Positions 1 through 10,500 of a stretch of DNA of 64,000 nucleotides are shown here, in pieces. The stretch spans positions 77,009,622 through 77,073,621 of the forward strand of contig NC_132925.1 in the NCBI RefSeq assembly GCF_047675955.1, given 5' to 3'. This stretch comes from Chlorocebus sabaeus (lineage: Eukaryota > Chordata > Mammalia > Primates > Cercopithecidae). The stretch's first letter is position 1; the number at the start of each line of letters is the position of its first letter. Both the position numbers and the translations under genes were made by a program. The notes under the pieces were generated by a model. It searched no databases. It saw nothing but the letters and a program-made list of their open reading frames with translations, and was not told the DNA's origin.

Positions 1-284
1 TTAGCATTTGAGTAACATAAGAAAAGATGTGGGGTATTAATGATCTAACTGCTGTCTTCATTAGGAAATACTTTGCAGAGCCTTAGATTCACTTTTCCAG
101 GGAAGTCTAATCCTCTGAAGTGAAGGTTCTCTATCAGGAGATCTGGGTTAACACTTTACTTGGGAGCTCTCCAAGTTGATTACACCTTCCTTTCTCCTTT
201 CCCCTTCATTCTTGGGCTATGGAGAAGCTGGTGTCTCTTCCTCTACCTAACTCTGGGCTCCAATTGCTTCTCCGTTGGCCCCTG
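1..284. other. Intronic sequence, nothing recognised
   Basis: No open frame, simple repeat or known interspersed repeat was recognised. Confidence 0.4.
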
Positions 285-665
285 TCTTAGTCAGGACTCT
301 TTGGATTATAAGTGACTGATACCTAGGTCATACTGGATAACCCTAAAAAGACATTTATTTCCTCAAGTAACTTAAAAGTCCACAAGGAGGCCTGGATTCA
401 GCCATGGCTGGATCCAGAGGCTCCAAAGTTACCAGCGGGATGGGTATCTGCCCCGCACCTCTCCACTGTGCTCATCCCTGTGTTGACTTCCTTCTTGGTC
501 AGCTTCTCTCCATGTGGAAGACCTTAGCAGCCCCAGGGCACATCCTACCAGTTCAGCAACTCTAGTAGCAAAGAGAACACCCCTACGGAGCTCCCTAGCA
601 AAGACCTGGGGTGACTTAGTTGGACTGACATGGATCATTTGTCCCTTCTTAAATCAATCACAGTG
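285..665 (+). mobile_element. Old dispersed repeat, family unassigned
   Basis: The order of phrases (catttatttcctcaagtaac, then gctggatccagaggctc, then gtcagcttctctccatgtgg, then ccaatcac-like tgatt) matches a common mammalian dispersed repeat that I know by pattern but cannot name with confidence. Copies of this broad type usually begin with a gttagtcaggac-like end, as here. Confidence 0.4.
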
Positions 666-1048
666 GATGGCGGTGAAATAGACTTGGGGGATAAAGCTTA
701 GGACAGCCACCATCTCTGGCACCTGAGTACAGTCTCAGCCCCAATGGAACCATTTTCAGGAAGAATGTAATGGTTTCTTAATAAAACATTAGGCTGCTTT
801 TTACCAAAACGGGGGGAATATATGCTCAGCAGACAAAACCAACAGATATCCTCCTTCCAGATTCTCTCTCTTTCACATACACACACACTCCACCCTACAA
901 TGCCACAACTTCACATTCCAGTTTACCAACAGCAATGACATTAAAAAATAGTGTAACAGCAGTAATCTCGAAATGTTCTAGGATTTCTGTACTTTAAAAA
1001 GTCAGTTTTTGATCTTGGTCTTGTTTTGCTAAGGCAGTATATTCATTA
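666..1048. other. Intronic sequence, nothing recognised
   Basis: Only a short (CA)n-like run near 878-892 stands out. The 62-codon frame on the - strand shows no protein-like features. Confidence 0.4.
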
Positions 1049-1795
1049 CTTGGTATCCACAGAGCATTAGTTCCAGGACTTCTCAAATACAAAATCCTCA
1101 GATGCTCAAGTCCCTGATATAAAATAGCATAGTATTTACATATAACCTATGCACATCCTCTCATATACTTTTTTTTTTTTTTTGAGTCAGGGTTCCTTCT
1201 GTCACCCAGGCTGGAGTGCAGTCATATAATCACAGCTCACTGCAGCCTCAACCTCCTGGGCTAAAGTGATCCTCCCTCCTCAGCCTCCCATATAGTTGGA
1301 CTACAGGTGCATGCCACCACGCCAGACTAATTTTTGTATTTTTTGTAGAGAGAGGGTTTTGCTATGTTGCCCATGCTGGTCTTCACCTCCTGGGCTCAAG
1401 TAATTCTCCCACCTCAGCCTCCCAAGTAGTCAGGACTATAGGTGTATGCCATCATGCCAGACTAATTTTTATATTTTTTTTGTAGAGAGAAGGTTTCACT
1501 ATGTTAATCAGGCTGGTTTTGAACTCCTGGGCTCAAGCAATCCACCTGCATTGGCCTCCCAAAATGCTGGGATTACAGGCATGAGCCACCACACCTGGCC
1601 TTCTCCCTTATACATTAAATCATCTCTAGATAGCTCATATAACCTAATACAATGTGAATGCTATGTAAATTATTGTCATACTATATTGGTTTTATTTGTA
1701 TTCCTTTTTATTGTTATTTCTTATTTTTTATATTTTGGATCTGTAGTCGGTTGAATGCATGAACGTGGAATCTGCAGATACAGAGGGCCAAGTGC
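1049..1795 (-). mobile_element. MER2-like Tigger (TcMar) element split by an Alu
   Basis: The left part (ttggtatccacagagcatta ... gcacatcctctcatatac) and the right part (acattaaatcatctctagat ... gaatctgcagatacagaggg) join into the MER2 pattern. The two ends are complementary (ttggtatccacagag against ctgcagatacagagggcca), as expected for terminal inverted repeats. An Alu at 1169-1600 separates them. The name is from memory of the consensus. Confidence 0.7.
1169..1600 (-). mobile_element. Alu (J-like), 432 bp, with internal duplication
   Basis: Antisense Alu with a poly-T head (1169-1183) and a ggcc end at 1600. It is about 130 bp longer than a normal Alu. The stretch from the cctcctgggct block through the gtagagag block occurs twice in tandem (about 1249-1381 and 1384-1517), giving an extra half-unit. 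It sits inside the MER2-like element. Confidence 0.9.
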
Positions 1796-2550
1796 TGCAG
1801 TGATCTCTCAGCATGCTACAGTAGTAAAGATCACCTTTTAATAAATGAAAAGAGAGAGGAGGTGCTATTCCTTTTCCATCTGTGCCCATCCAGCCCAGTC
1901 TGAGCAAAGCTAGTCACCATTAACAGCAAGTTGGTGAGGCCTGGGCCATGAGTGGGGATGGGAGAAAGGAGACCAAGGTCCCTATGGCTCTCAAGAGCAC
2001 ACAGGTTTATTTTTGTCCTTTCCTGATGGCCCTGATTGTCAGAGTGGATCAAGCAGGGCAGCAGATTCATCCATTAATCTCTTCAATTCTGGCTTTCAGG
2101 GCCAAGGGCTGGGGGCTGGGGTGGGTGCCCTGAGATCTGGCCCAGCAATTCTGTCTCACACCCCTGTTCCTGAGATACGGCATCAGAGAGCCATTTCTCT
2201 GTGTTCCCCACACCTTTTCTAACTATTTTTAAGACAAATGTCCAAAATATAAGCCCTCCCTCTCTCCCTCCCTCCCTCCTCACACTCACCTCCTCGTGCT
2301 CACCTCCTCACCTCCCTGCTTGATTTTAATTTCTTCACATGCTGATCCTGGCATCAGAGAAAATAGGTGGATGAAAAAGCTTTACAAAACTCAGATTTCT
2401 TCCTGGAAGTGAACATGGGGGTATTTGCAAGAAAGTGGGAGTGTCAAATGTGGCAGAAGACATACAAATTCATTTCAGGACACTGCATCTTATGTCTGAA
2501 CTTCAGCCAGTGAAGCTGCTATGATTGAGCTTTGTTTGGGGTGTGTGAGT
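1796..2550. other. Intronic sequence with a CT-rich stretch
   Basis: No repeat family was recognised. A C/T-rich patch runs from about 2252 to 2320 (ccctccctctctccctccct and following). Overlapping short open frames on both strands show no conserved motif. Confidence 0.4.
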
Positions 2551-2612
2551 GTTGTTTTGTTTGGTTGTTAGTTTTTTGTTTGTTTTGTTTTGTTTTTGTT
2601 TTTGTTTTTTAA
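2545..2612 (+). repeat. Degenerate (TTTTG)n simple repeat
   Basis: The run is made of tttg, ttttg and tttttg units (gtgttgttttgtttggttg onward), ending in gttttttaata. Confidence 0.8.
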
Positions 2613-2731
2613 TAAATGCCAGTTCATTTTTGTCAAACTAGCTTTGAACGTTGCAACAGACCGAATTCTTTAGTTGCTACCAACAGAAACCAACTGTGGT
2701 TAAATTGAGCCCTAATCATCATCATCATCCT

Positions 2732-2793
2732 AACAACATCAGAAGCAACAACAACAAAAACAATAGTTTGCTGTTGTTGCTGGTATTGTTGTT
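2732..2793. repeat. CAA/TTG-rich imperfect inverted repeat
   Basis: The left arm (aacaacatcagaagcaacaa, continuing caacaaa) and the right arm (ttgctgttgttgctggtatt, continuing gttgtt) are complementary over about 25 bases with a few mismatches and a loop of about 10 nt. A short (CAT)n run precedes it at 2715-2730. Confidence 0.6.
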
Positions 2794-2799
2794 ATCAGA

Positions 2800-3420
2800 A
2801 GAAACAGCTAAGCTTCAGAAAAGAAGGAAACCAGAGCAGTTTAACTTCAGGAAGCCAGACAGTAAGATATAACAGACACTTCATCATTGGGATAAATCTA
2901 CTCCAGCCCAATCCATTCTCATGCCAACCCACTCAGAATGTGAACTCGAGAAGTAGCGGTCTTATTGACCAAGCTCAAATTCCAACCCATCACTTGGCTA
3001 AAGAAGGACAAAGTCCTATAATTGACAATTCCACTGTAACTATGTGCAATGGGAAAGGGGTTCTTGGAAGAAAGGCTGAGGTACTATTATCAGAAGAGGA
3101 AGAACAGTTGGCAGGCAAAAACTGCAGGTTTCTTCTATGCAAGAAGACATTTTGTTTAGTTCTTATGGTCGAACGTTTTTATTTAAGAGGAGTATAAATC
3201 AGGTCACACTGGCTATTTTTCTAAAATGAAGCAATATATTTTCTAATAAGTAGAATGGCTACAACTACTCCACGGTACCTGAGATACCATGATAAACAGG
3301 TACATCCCTAGAGGAAGAGTCACTACCCACTCTAAAGCATTGATTCTTATAGGGAAAGCCCAGCAAAGAGGAGGCAGGAGGCGGAAGGCAGAGTGATTAA
3401 AAGGATGAGTTTAGTGTCCA
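2800..3420. other. Intronic sequence, nothing recognised
   Basis: No repeat family or coding signal was recognised. The 85-codon frame at 2940-3197 has no motif that I can place. Confidence 0.4.
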
Positions 3421-3421
3421 A

Positions 3422-3577
3422 GGCCAGGTGCAGTTCACATCTGTAATCCCAGTACTTTGCGAGGCTGAGGTGGGAGGATCACTTGGGGCCAGAGGTTGAA
3501 GGCTGCAGTGAGCTACACCACTGCACTCCAGCATGGGTGACAGAATGAGACCCTCTCTAAATAAATTAAAAATAAAA
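3422..3577 (+). mobile_element. Alu (J-like) with internal deletion
   Basis: Starts ggccaggtgcagttcacatc. It jumps from the left-arm cacttggggccagaggttg directly to the terminal ccactgcactccagcatggg. Only about 155 bp remain, so roughly half of the element is lost. It has a weak A-rich tail (aaataaattaaaaataaaaa). Confidence 0.85.
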
Positions 3578-3596
3578 ATTGTGCCCAATAGAGGTG

Positions 3597-3712
3597 GGTT
3601 GAGTTCTAGTCCTGTTACACACTGACTGTGGTACCTCAGCCAAGTCTGAGCCTTAGTTGCTTCATCTGTAATAGGGCCTTCCTTGCCTAATTGCTCTCAA
3701 GACTAAATATAT
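3597..3712 (+). mobile_element. MIR fragment
   Basis: Core pattern: ctgactgtggtacctcagcc, then ccttagttgcttcatctgta, then atagggcc. This corresponds to the conserved MIR core. Confidence 0.6.
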
Positions 3713-4139
3713 ATACCTGGACAGTTCCATTATTAATACATTGAGGTTAGAATATATTAACATATTAAGGTTAGAAATGAGCATAGTGGTATGGTGTCCA
3801 TATGCTGCATAGAAATAGAAGAAGATGGTTGAAAGTTGATAGAATCAATTCACTCCCTGGGCATAGTGGAAGGGAGGTGCAAGATGGAGCAGGGAAGAAG
3901 GATATAGAAAAGAGAAGGGAAAGTACTTTTGCTCCTAACCTAGCACCACCTACCACAAGGTCATGGTCCTAGATCTGCTTCTGAAACTTTGCCCAGAATC
4001 CTTTATTTTTTGGTGAAGAATATTTTTAAGACTTGAAAATACATTTTATTTTAGAAATGAAAATGCACCTTGCCTCAAAGAAGGTAAAATTTGTATTTTT
4101 CCAGGTAGAAATGGTGTGTTTCAAATGACCGTGAGAGTA

Positions 4140-4608
4140 AAACATGCCCACTATAAAAATAAAACAATGTAGAAAAATCTCTGCATTTACACAGTTAAAA
4201 AATACTTACAATCCCATCATCCTAGATAACCACAATTAAACTTTGGTTTATATCTTTCCAGGTACTTTTAATGTATCTATGCTTGTCAAGATAACTATTT
4301 GGCTTGCATATTAAGGTGGGAAATTACCACAAACTATTAAGAACCCACTTCTTTTATTTAACACAGTTGTTTTCAACCTCCTTCCTACCTTTACAAAGGT
4401 CACACAAATGACATACTCTCATCAGTAAACTGTCTTATTTCCTATGGTATTCAAAATCCAGATCCATGCTCCTATCCTCCAATCCCACCTCACCCCTGCC
4501 ATTGGAAGACTCTGGTCCATGATAACCATATATCACGGACATCTTTGGATGCTAATGAAAAAATATGTATCTTTTTTCATGGCTGCATGATATTCCATTT
4601 AAAAATAA
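4140..4608 (-). mobile_element. Probable old L1M fragment(s)
   Basis: ccatcatcctagataaccac with tttatatctttccagg, and further on catggctgcatgatattcca, resemble antisense parts of old L1 3' regions. The match is weak and interrupted. Confidence 0.4.
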
Positions 4609-4870
4609 CAGCTAACTTGTATTACATTTAGCCTGTAGTAGGCAACAGGCTAACCAACTTGCAGGCATAATATCACTGAATCAGGATTCAGGGCTCACCA
4701 AAATCCTACAAAGGAAGGTTTTTATAACCCCCATTTTAAAGGTGAGGAAATTAAAGCCCAGGGAGATTAAGTAACTTGCTCCGATGGCAAAGCTAGCAAG
4801 CCACAGAGCCAGTATTTGAACCCAGGTGTTCTAATTCCGGGGCCCATCCTCCTAACCATGATGTCTACCC
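4609..4870 (-). mobile_element. MIR
   Basis: Antisense MIR: ccccattttaaaggtgagga, then agggagattaagtaacttgc, then atttgaacccaggtgttcta. The outer part is diverged. Confidence 0.7.
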
Positions 4871-5897
4871 CTTTCATTATTTATGTGTCCATTTGTTAAT
4901 AGCAATGAGGTTTGTGTTTCTTGTAAATATTATTTACTCCAACATCTAGGTGTTTTTCTTCTTTATGTTGAAAGGATATGCTTTTTCAGAGCAGGAATGA
5001 ATCTGCCCTGGCTTCTCAGCCTATCAGCAAGCAAATGGGAGCTAGGCCAACCTCATCCGTAATGTGAACAGTCACTAAGTACTGATGTGTTTGTGTGTTT
5101 CTAAAATGACCTTGAGGTTGTTTGGCTCTGGTGATGGAGGGAAGGACTGAAGGATGAGGTCGAGTTGCTGAATTGACTGTCCTTCACAATTCCATATTTA
5201 TTGTTTATCTTCCATCTCTCATTATGACCTGTCTGGAAGTTGGCAGAAAAGCAGGGAGGATTTATGGATGTGCCCAAATAGAACTGGGCTTGGGGTTAAA
5301 GTCTCTTGTGGCAGCCACTAAAAAGCAAAAACAGAAACAAACACAGATACAAACTACAGACAGAGCTCCCAGCACAATTGAGTTTGAACAGTTGTTTTAG
5401 AGACACACAGGCACATCAGTATTTAGTGTTTGTATTCATTATAGGGTGAGGCTGGCCCAGGCCCCACTTCCTCTTTGACAGACTGAGAAGCCAAGACAGA
5501 TAATGTGCCTAGAAAAATACTTTCCTGCTTCCACCTTCTCTCCTCATGGCTGTCTTATCTCCCTTGGGCAATTCATCTTCACTGTCTCCCCAATCTTTGG
5601 ACTCCTTCCTCCATGTTCTTGTCATTCCACTCATCTCTCCTCTTTCTAGGATCTGGCAGTTGTATCTTAACACAGGACAGATAGATCCCTCCACTTTTCA
5701 AAGTCTTCTCAGTTTGATCCTCATCAAAGAAGAAAGGCTGGATTCCTATATTGTTTACCATGAAGCAGAGTGAGATTGGTGGAGGTTAGGTGACTTGTCT
5801 TCCACTGGGGTAATTCAGAAATATTACTGAGAAGCTACTACGTACAAAGGAAGGGGCTATGTGAAGCAGATGCTATGTCCAGGATTCAGGGTTCACC
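4871..5897. other. Intronic sequence, little recognised
   Basis: The first about 110 bases may be more L1M remnant (tatgtgtccatttgttaata). The rest shows no known repeat. Overlapping open frames at 5509-5773 on both strands look fortuitous. Confidence 0.35.
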
Positions 5898-6283
5898 TGA
5901 TATGGTTCAGCTGTGTCCCCACCCAAATCTCATCTTGAATTGTAGCTCCCATAATTCCCACGTGTCATGGAGGAGACGTGTCTCCCATGTGTCACCAGTG
6001 AGAGGTAACTGAATCACTGGAGCAGGTCTTTCCCATGCTGTTCTCATGGTAGTGAATAAGTCTGAAGAGATCTGATGGTTTTATAAAGGGGAGTTCCCAT
6101 GCACATGCTCTCTTGCCTGCTGCCATGCCATGTAAGACGTACCTTTGCTTCTCCCTTGACTTCCACCATGATTGTGAGGCCTCCCCAGCCATGTGGAACT
6201 GTGAATCCATTAAATCTCTTTCCTTCACAAATTACTCAGTCTTGGATATGTCTTTATTAGCAACGTGAGAACAGACTAATACA
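5898..6283 (+). mobile_element. Solo LTR, MST/THE1 type (ERVL-MaLR)
   Basis: A complete LTR beginning tgatatggttcagctgtgtc and ending acagactaataca, with TG...CA ends. It contains ttctcatggtagtgaataag, the transcription-start region (gatggttttataaa), and cattaaatctctttccttca near the polyadenylation zone. Flanking 5-bp duplications are tcacc and tcact (4 of 5 match). No internal retroviral sequence is attached, so it is a recombined solo LTR. Confidence 0.9.
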
Positions 6284-6495
6284 TCACTCAGCCAGTTACA
6301 CCAGCTGGGACCCAAGTGCCAACATCTTTATTTCTTACCCCTTGTTATCAGGTCCCATGGAAAATCTAGCTTAAGTCTCTTGTTTTAAGAGACCAATATA
6401 CTGTGTGCTGCTTTCCACTTGACCTTCTCACCCCAATCCAGGCATAGTCTCACTCCATATTTTTCCAGCTAGAGGAGTCTGCTTTGCTCTTATAG

Positions 6496-6700
6496 TTCAT
6501 TCACTCATTCCGCAAGTATTTACTGAGCACCAGCTACATGCCAGGCCCTGTCTCAGGCACTAAGAAGTAATAGAAACAAACAATGACAACCCTGCCTCCC
6601 GGGAACTTATAGTCTAGCTGGAGATCAGATATTTACCAAACAGTCACAAAAACAGTGGCAGATGGCAGCTCTGGAAGGGCTTTGGGAAAAAAGAATCTGG
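6496..6700 (-). mobile_element. L2 3' end
   Basis: ttcattcactcattccgcaa, then gtatttactgagcaccagct, then atgccaggccctgtctc. This is the reverse complement of the L2 3' terminus. Confidence 0.75.
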
Positions 6701-6829
6701 GGCTGAGAGCTTATAACTGAGGCGCATTTCGGGTTTGTGGGATACTGCTGTGCATAGATGTAGAGGAGAGTATAGCTTCATTGGTGATTGAATGTTTTCA
6801 TGTCACCCCTTGTGTTTATTAGCGCTGAC

Positions 6830-7515
6830 AACAAAGGCTTAACCCCATAGTGTCCCCACTGCCATCACACTCACCTCTTCTCCTACAAGCACCTCTCAAC
6901 TGGCCTCCCTGCCTATTTTCTTGGCTCCCTTCAGTCTGTTTTCCACATTAAAGCCAAAGAATGTGAACTGGTTTGTGCTGTGTCCCAGCTTAAAACTTTC
7001 AATGGCTTTCCAGTGCCCTTAAAATGAAGACCAACAACCCTAATCCCCTCCTCCTCCTGAATACCTCCTCTTCCTCAATGCCACCCTGGGCTCTCTGGCC
7101 CCTCCCTTCCCATCTCACATCTATCACCCCCAGCCCTCATTGCCACAACCACACTGACTCCTCCTTATTTCCTCAGGCACTTGGGGTCTTCACATGTATT
7201 TTTCCTTCTCTCTAAAATAACTTACAGTTCTCCATTCACCTATCCATCTTTCACACATCATCTCAAAGGTGTTTTCTTTCAGGAAGGCTTTCTTGACCAC
7301 ATATTAGAATAGATTCCTAGCTATAGGTTCCTGTGGACCCTTGTCTTGAGAGCACGTTTTCCAGATCATAATCATATTTGCATGGCATTATTAGGATTAT
7401 GTCAGTTGGACTCCATGAGAGCTAAATCTGTGTCTTCCTCACCATTGTATTCCTGACACCTATTCCAGTGTCTTCCACCTAGGGAGTAACCAAAGAAGGG
7501 ATGAATGGCTTCATG
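6830..7515 (+). mobile_element. L2 fragment (ORF2 end and 3' UTR)
   Basis: Pyrimidine-rich sense L2: cactcacctcttctcctaca, then aaaactttcaatggctttcc, then tcaggaaggctttcttgacc, then ggactccatgagagctaaat. The 63-codon frame at 7024-7215 is a by-product. Confidence 0.65.
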
Positions 7516-7544
7516 GAGAAGTTTATAATCATTATAGTTAAAAG

Positions 7545-8040
7545 GATAGCCCCAAATCTTATAGTTCAACTCCTTTGGTGTATGGACAAGAAATTGGGGA
7601 ATCAGGCCAGGCATGGTGGCTCACACCTGTAATCTCAGCACTTTGGGAAGCCGAGGCGGGTGGATCACTTGAGGTTGGGAGTTTGAGACCAGCCTGGCCT
7701 ACATAGAGAAACCCCATTTCTACTACTAAAAATAATAATAATAATGCAAAAATTAGCTGGGGATGGTGGCGGATGCCTGTAATCCCATCTACTTGGGAGG
7801 TTGAGGCAGAAGAATCACTTGAACCCAGGAGGCGATGTTGCTGTGTGTGAGCCAAGATCGCACCACTGTACTTCAGCCTGGGCAACAAAGTGAGACTCTG
7901 TCTAAAAAAAAAAAGAAAAAGAAAGAAATTAGAGAATCAGAGAGGGGAGATGATTTACTCAAGGTCACACAGCAAGTTAAAGGCAGAGCTGGCCTGAGAT
8001 CATGATTTACAGCTTCTGCCACAATGTTCCATTGCCTCTC
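7545..8040 (-). mobile_element. MIR-like element split by an Alu
   Basis: The left part (tgtatggacaagaaattgggg) and the right part (agagaggggagatgatttac, then tcaaggtcacacagcaagtt) join into a MIR-type antisense pattern once the Alu at 7605-7925 is removed. Confidence 0.55.
7605..7925 (+). mobile_element. AluS-like
   Basis: Full length, ggccaggcatggtggctcac to an A-rich tail (aaaagaaaaagaaag). Target-site duplications are aaattggggaatca (7591-7604) and aaattagagaatca (7926-7939), 13 of 14 identical. An (ATA)n expansion lies in the middle A-rich linker. Confidence 0.95.
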
Positions 8041-8819
8041 CAGAGACTTCCTCCACTAGCCTAAAAGTGCTGTTGTTTGAGATCCGTAATGTGTTGGTTA
8101 GATGGAGAAACCATCCCCATTAAGTGTTACAGGTTTTCAGGTGAATTATTTAGCTCATTAAGACTCATAAGGCCTGAGGATTCATTTGAAACTTTTTTGT
8201 CTATAATTAATTTTCAAATTAACTCTAAGGTCTCATCTGAGTACCAGTTCCCACTCACAGGGGGGCAGGCCATGGCCTCTACCCTGTGAGGCAAACCCTC
8301 AGCCCTTCTTTCTAAATTAGTTCATTAAAGTCAACAATAAACTGGAGCCTTTTTTAAAAAAAAACATTTCTCCACCCCAGAAAGGCTTTGCAATGAAGCA
8401 TGAGGCAATGAGACGCCCCCAGGCAATGCTGTCTCATGGCCAACAAGTGCATTTCCTGAAATCTGACAGGGGAATGAACGTTTGCTCTGCCTCTTGAAGG
8501 ATATTTATGCACCTTCTGAAGTGTGACCAGGACACAGCTCAAACGTGTCAGATGCTTCCTCTCCATGAATATGAAATGGCGGCTTCACTGCCTTGTATTA
8601 CACCCCAGAACCGTGTAGCTCATGTAAGCTTCCGAATGGTGGGCAGTGGAGCGAAAGTAAGACATTCTTAATAGAAAGCTTGGTCCCAGGACTCAACCAG
8701 GCAGCACCAGCAGACCAACCAGGGATTTTCCACCAGGTGGAAGAGGTTTTCATCAAGCAGGAGAACCCTGCGGGAAGGAAGGTAACCACGGTGAAGTAAA
8801 AAGACTATCCATTGGTAGT
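8041..8819. other. Intronic sequence, nothing recognised
   Basis: No repeat was recognised. Short open frames occur on both strands (8354-8566, 8593-8799) with no convincing protein signature. An unexplained stretch like this near the exon could include conserved non-coding sequence, but that is not visible from one genome. Confidence 0.35.
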
Positions 8820-8925
8820 TAGACAATTTGAGTTACCAAAAGAAAGTCCCTTCCCCTCTCTGAAGTCTCGGTTTTTCATCTACAAAATAAACTTAACATA
8901 ATACCTATGTTCACCGTTAATTCGC
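8820..8925 (+). mobile_element. MIR fragment
   Basis: gttagacaatttgagttacc, then ctctctgaagtctcggtttt, then tcatctacaaaataaac. Diverged MIR core. Confidence 0.5.
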
Positions 8926-8944
8926 TTTTAAAGTGTCAACTGCT

Positions 8945-9110
8945 GAAGACATTCTAGGACCTGAAGACATTGCAAGGAACAAGGACACATTCCTTGCCCA
9001 AGTAGAGTTTACATTTCAGGAAGGAAGATAGATAATTAAATATATGTTTACCTGATACTTGTATACTTCCAATTAAAAGTGTCATTGAAGGGATAAAAGG
9101 AGATACAAAT
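8945..9110 (-). mobile_element. L2 fragment
   Basis: cattccttgcccaagtagag, then tttacatttcaggaaggaag. Reverse complement of the L2 3' region. Confidence 0.45.
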
Positions 9111-9259
9111 AGTGGTTAATGTTTAATGCTATGTGCCAGATATCATGCCAGGCATTTACATATAATAATAATAACAGCAACAAGTGTAATATGGGCCAGG
9201 CACTATTTTGTGCGTGTTTTACATGTTAACACATTTAATCCTCATTTAAAACTACGTAC

Positions 9260-9476
9260 TGGCCTGGGCAACACAGCAAGACCCTGTTTCTACAAAAAGT
9301 TTTAAAAATTGTCAAGGCATACTGGCACACACTTATAGTCCCAACTACTTGGAGGCTGAAGCAGGAGGATGGCTTGAGCCCAGGAGTTTGAGGTTGCAGT
9401 GCATCATGATCATCACTGAAGTCTGACTTAGATAACAGAGCAAAGTCCTGCCTCTATTTAAAATAAAAAATTAAAT
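9260..9476 (+). mobile_element. AluJ-like, 5' truncated
   Basis: Starts within the left arm (ggcctgggcaacacagcaag) and runs through atagtcccaactacttggag to a poor A-rich tail (aaataaaaaattaaa). Confidence 0.85.
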
Positions 9477-9778
9477 GCTGGGTGCATTGATTCATGCCTG
9501 TAATCCCAGCACTTTTGGAGGCCGAGGTGGATGGGTTACTTGAGCCCAGAAGTTTGAGACCAACCTGGGCAACATGGTGAAACCCTGACTCTACCAAAAA
9601 TACAAAAATAAAATTAAAAAAAATTAGCCAGATGTGCTGGCATGCACCTGTAGTCCCAGCTAATCATAAGGCTGAGGCTGGAGGTCACTTGAGCCAGGGA
9701 GGCGGAGTTGCAATAAGCTGTGATTATGTCACTGTACTCCAGCCTAGGTGACAGAGCAAGACTCTCTCAAAAGAAAAT
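9477..9778 (+). mobile_element. Alu, full length
   Basis: Starts tgctgggtgcattgattcat, directly after the tail of the preceding Alu, and ends agactctctcaaaagaaaa. Head-to-tail arrangement with its neighbour. Confidence 0.9.
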
Positions 9779-9895
9779 TGAACATTAAATAAATACTATT
9801 ATCCCCATTTTATAACTTGCCCAAAGTCACACAGCCACTAAGGGGCAAGACCTATGCAGCCTGGGCAGAGGTCTCTATGCTATGTGCTGCCTCTC

Positions 9896-10030
9896 ATGAT
9901 AGTATCATCTCATTTAACCCTTGCAATAACCTGGTAAGTACAATTGTTATTCTTATCTTACAGATGTGGACACAGAAGCAGAATGTGTAAGTAACTAGTC
10001 TGAGTTTGCACAGCCAGGAGGTGGTAGGGC
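9896..10030 (-). mobile_element. MIR fragment beside the exon
   Basis: tagtatcatctcatttaacc, then cttgcaataacctggtaagt, then gtttgcacagccaggaggtg. It ends about 130 bp before the acceptor. Confidence 0.6.
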
Positions 10031-10120
10031 AAGACGAGACCCACAGTGGTTCCTCCTGCGATGCACGTGAGGTGGGCTGGCCCAGTGTCCAGCCCCAGGA
10101 AACTGGTCCCTCTGTGGCCA

Positions 10121-10158
10121 ACTCTCTTACTGTCTTTCCTGTCCCTGTTCTTGCTCAG
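10121..10158 (+). other. 3' splice acceptor of the CADPS exon
   Basis: The sequence before the exon is almost all pyrimidine (cttactgtctttcctgtccc, then tgttcttgctcag) and ends in CAG directly before GTG TTC. Candidate branch adenines lie in ccaactc and cttact just upstream. It fits the phase-0 start of the conserved CAPS frame. Confidence 0.85.
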
Positions 10159-10491
10159 GTGTTCCTGAAGAGCGACCGTGTGGCCCGCATGGTGCAGAGT
10201 GGAGGCTGTTCTGCCAATGACTCCCGGGAGGTCTTCAAGAAGCACATTGAGAAGAGGGTGCGCAGCCTGCCCGAGATTGACGGCCTCAGCAAGGAGACTG
10301 TGCTGAGCTCCTGGATGGCCAAATTTGATGCCATCTACCGTGGAGAAGAGGACCCCCGGAAGCAGCAGGCCCGGATGACAGCCAGCGCAGCCTCCGAGCT
10401 GATTCTGAGCAAGGAGCAACTCTATGAGATGTTCCAGAACATTCTTGGGATCAAGAAGTTCGAACATCAACTCCTGTACAATGCCTGCCAG
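10159..10491 (+). CDS. CADPS: CADPS (CAPS1) internal coding exon
   Basis: Seen: an open frame of exactly 111 codons lies between an acceptor (pyrimidine tract ending ttgctcag) and a strong donor (CAG|gtaagg). Both boundaries are phase 0. It begins VFLKSDRVARM and ends HQLLYNACQ, and includes SLPEIDGLSKETVLSSW and ASELILSKEQLYEMFQ. Known: this sequence belongs to the N-terminal region of CAPS proteins, ahead of the C2 and PH domains. CAPS is a cytosolic and membrane-associated factor that primes dense-core vesicles for calcium-triggered exocytosis, working with PIP2 and SNAREs. Residues such as KKHIEKR, MAKFDAIY and EDPRKQQARMTASAASE match my memory of CAPS1 better than CAPS2, so the paralogue call is likely but unverified. 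The open frame runs on at both ends (10006-10578) but those parts are intron. No frameshift or stop is present in the exon. It is richer in G+C than the flanking intron. Confidence 0.88.
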
Positions 10492-10500
10492 GTAAGGCGT
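10489..10500 (+). other. 5' splice donor of the CADPS exon
   Basis: CAG|gtaaggcgt is close to the consensus donor. Read-through would add about 28 unrelated residues before an in-frame stop near 10576, so retention of this intron would truncate the protein. Confidence 0.85.

Larger units (their letters stand above)
9115..9895 (-). mobile_element. MIR split by two Alus
   Basis: The left half (tgccaggcatttacat, ggccaggcactattttgtgc, acatttaatcctcatttaaa) ends at 9258. The right half (aatactattatccccatttt, cccaaagtcacacagccact) resumes at about 9786. Together they form one antisense MIR. Confidence 0.7.
1..10158 (+). other. CADPS: Upstream intron (partial) of CADPS
   Basis: No sequence resembling the CAPS residues that precede this exon (region ending in DEAF..YYE) was found. 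The whole stretch is filled with interspersed repeats and non-coding spacer, so it is read as intron continuing beyond the window. Confidence 0.7.
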
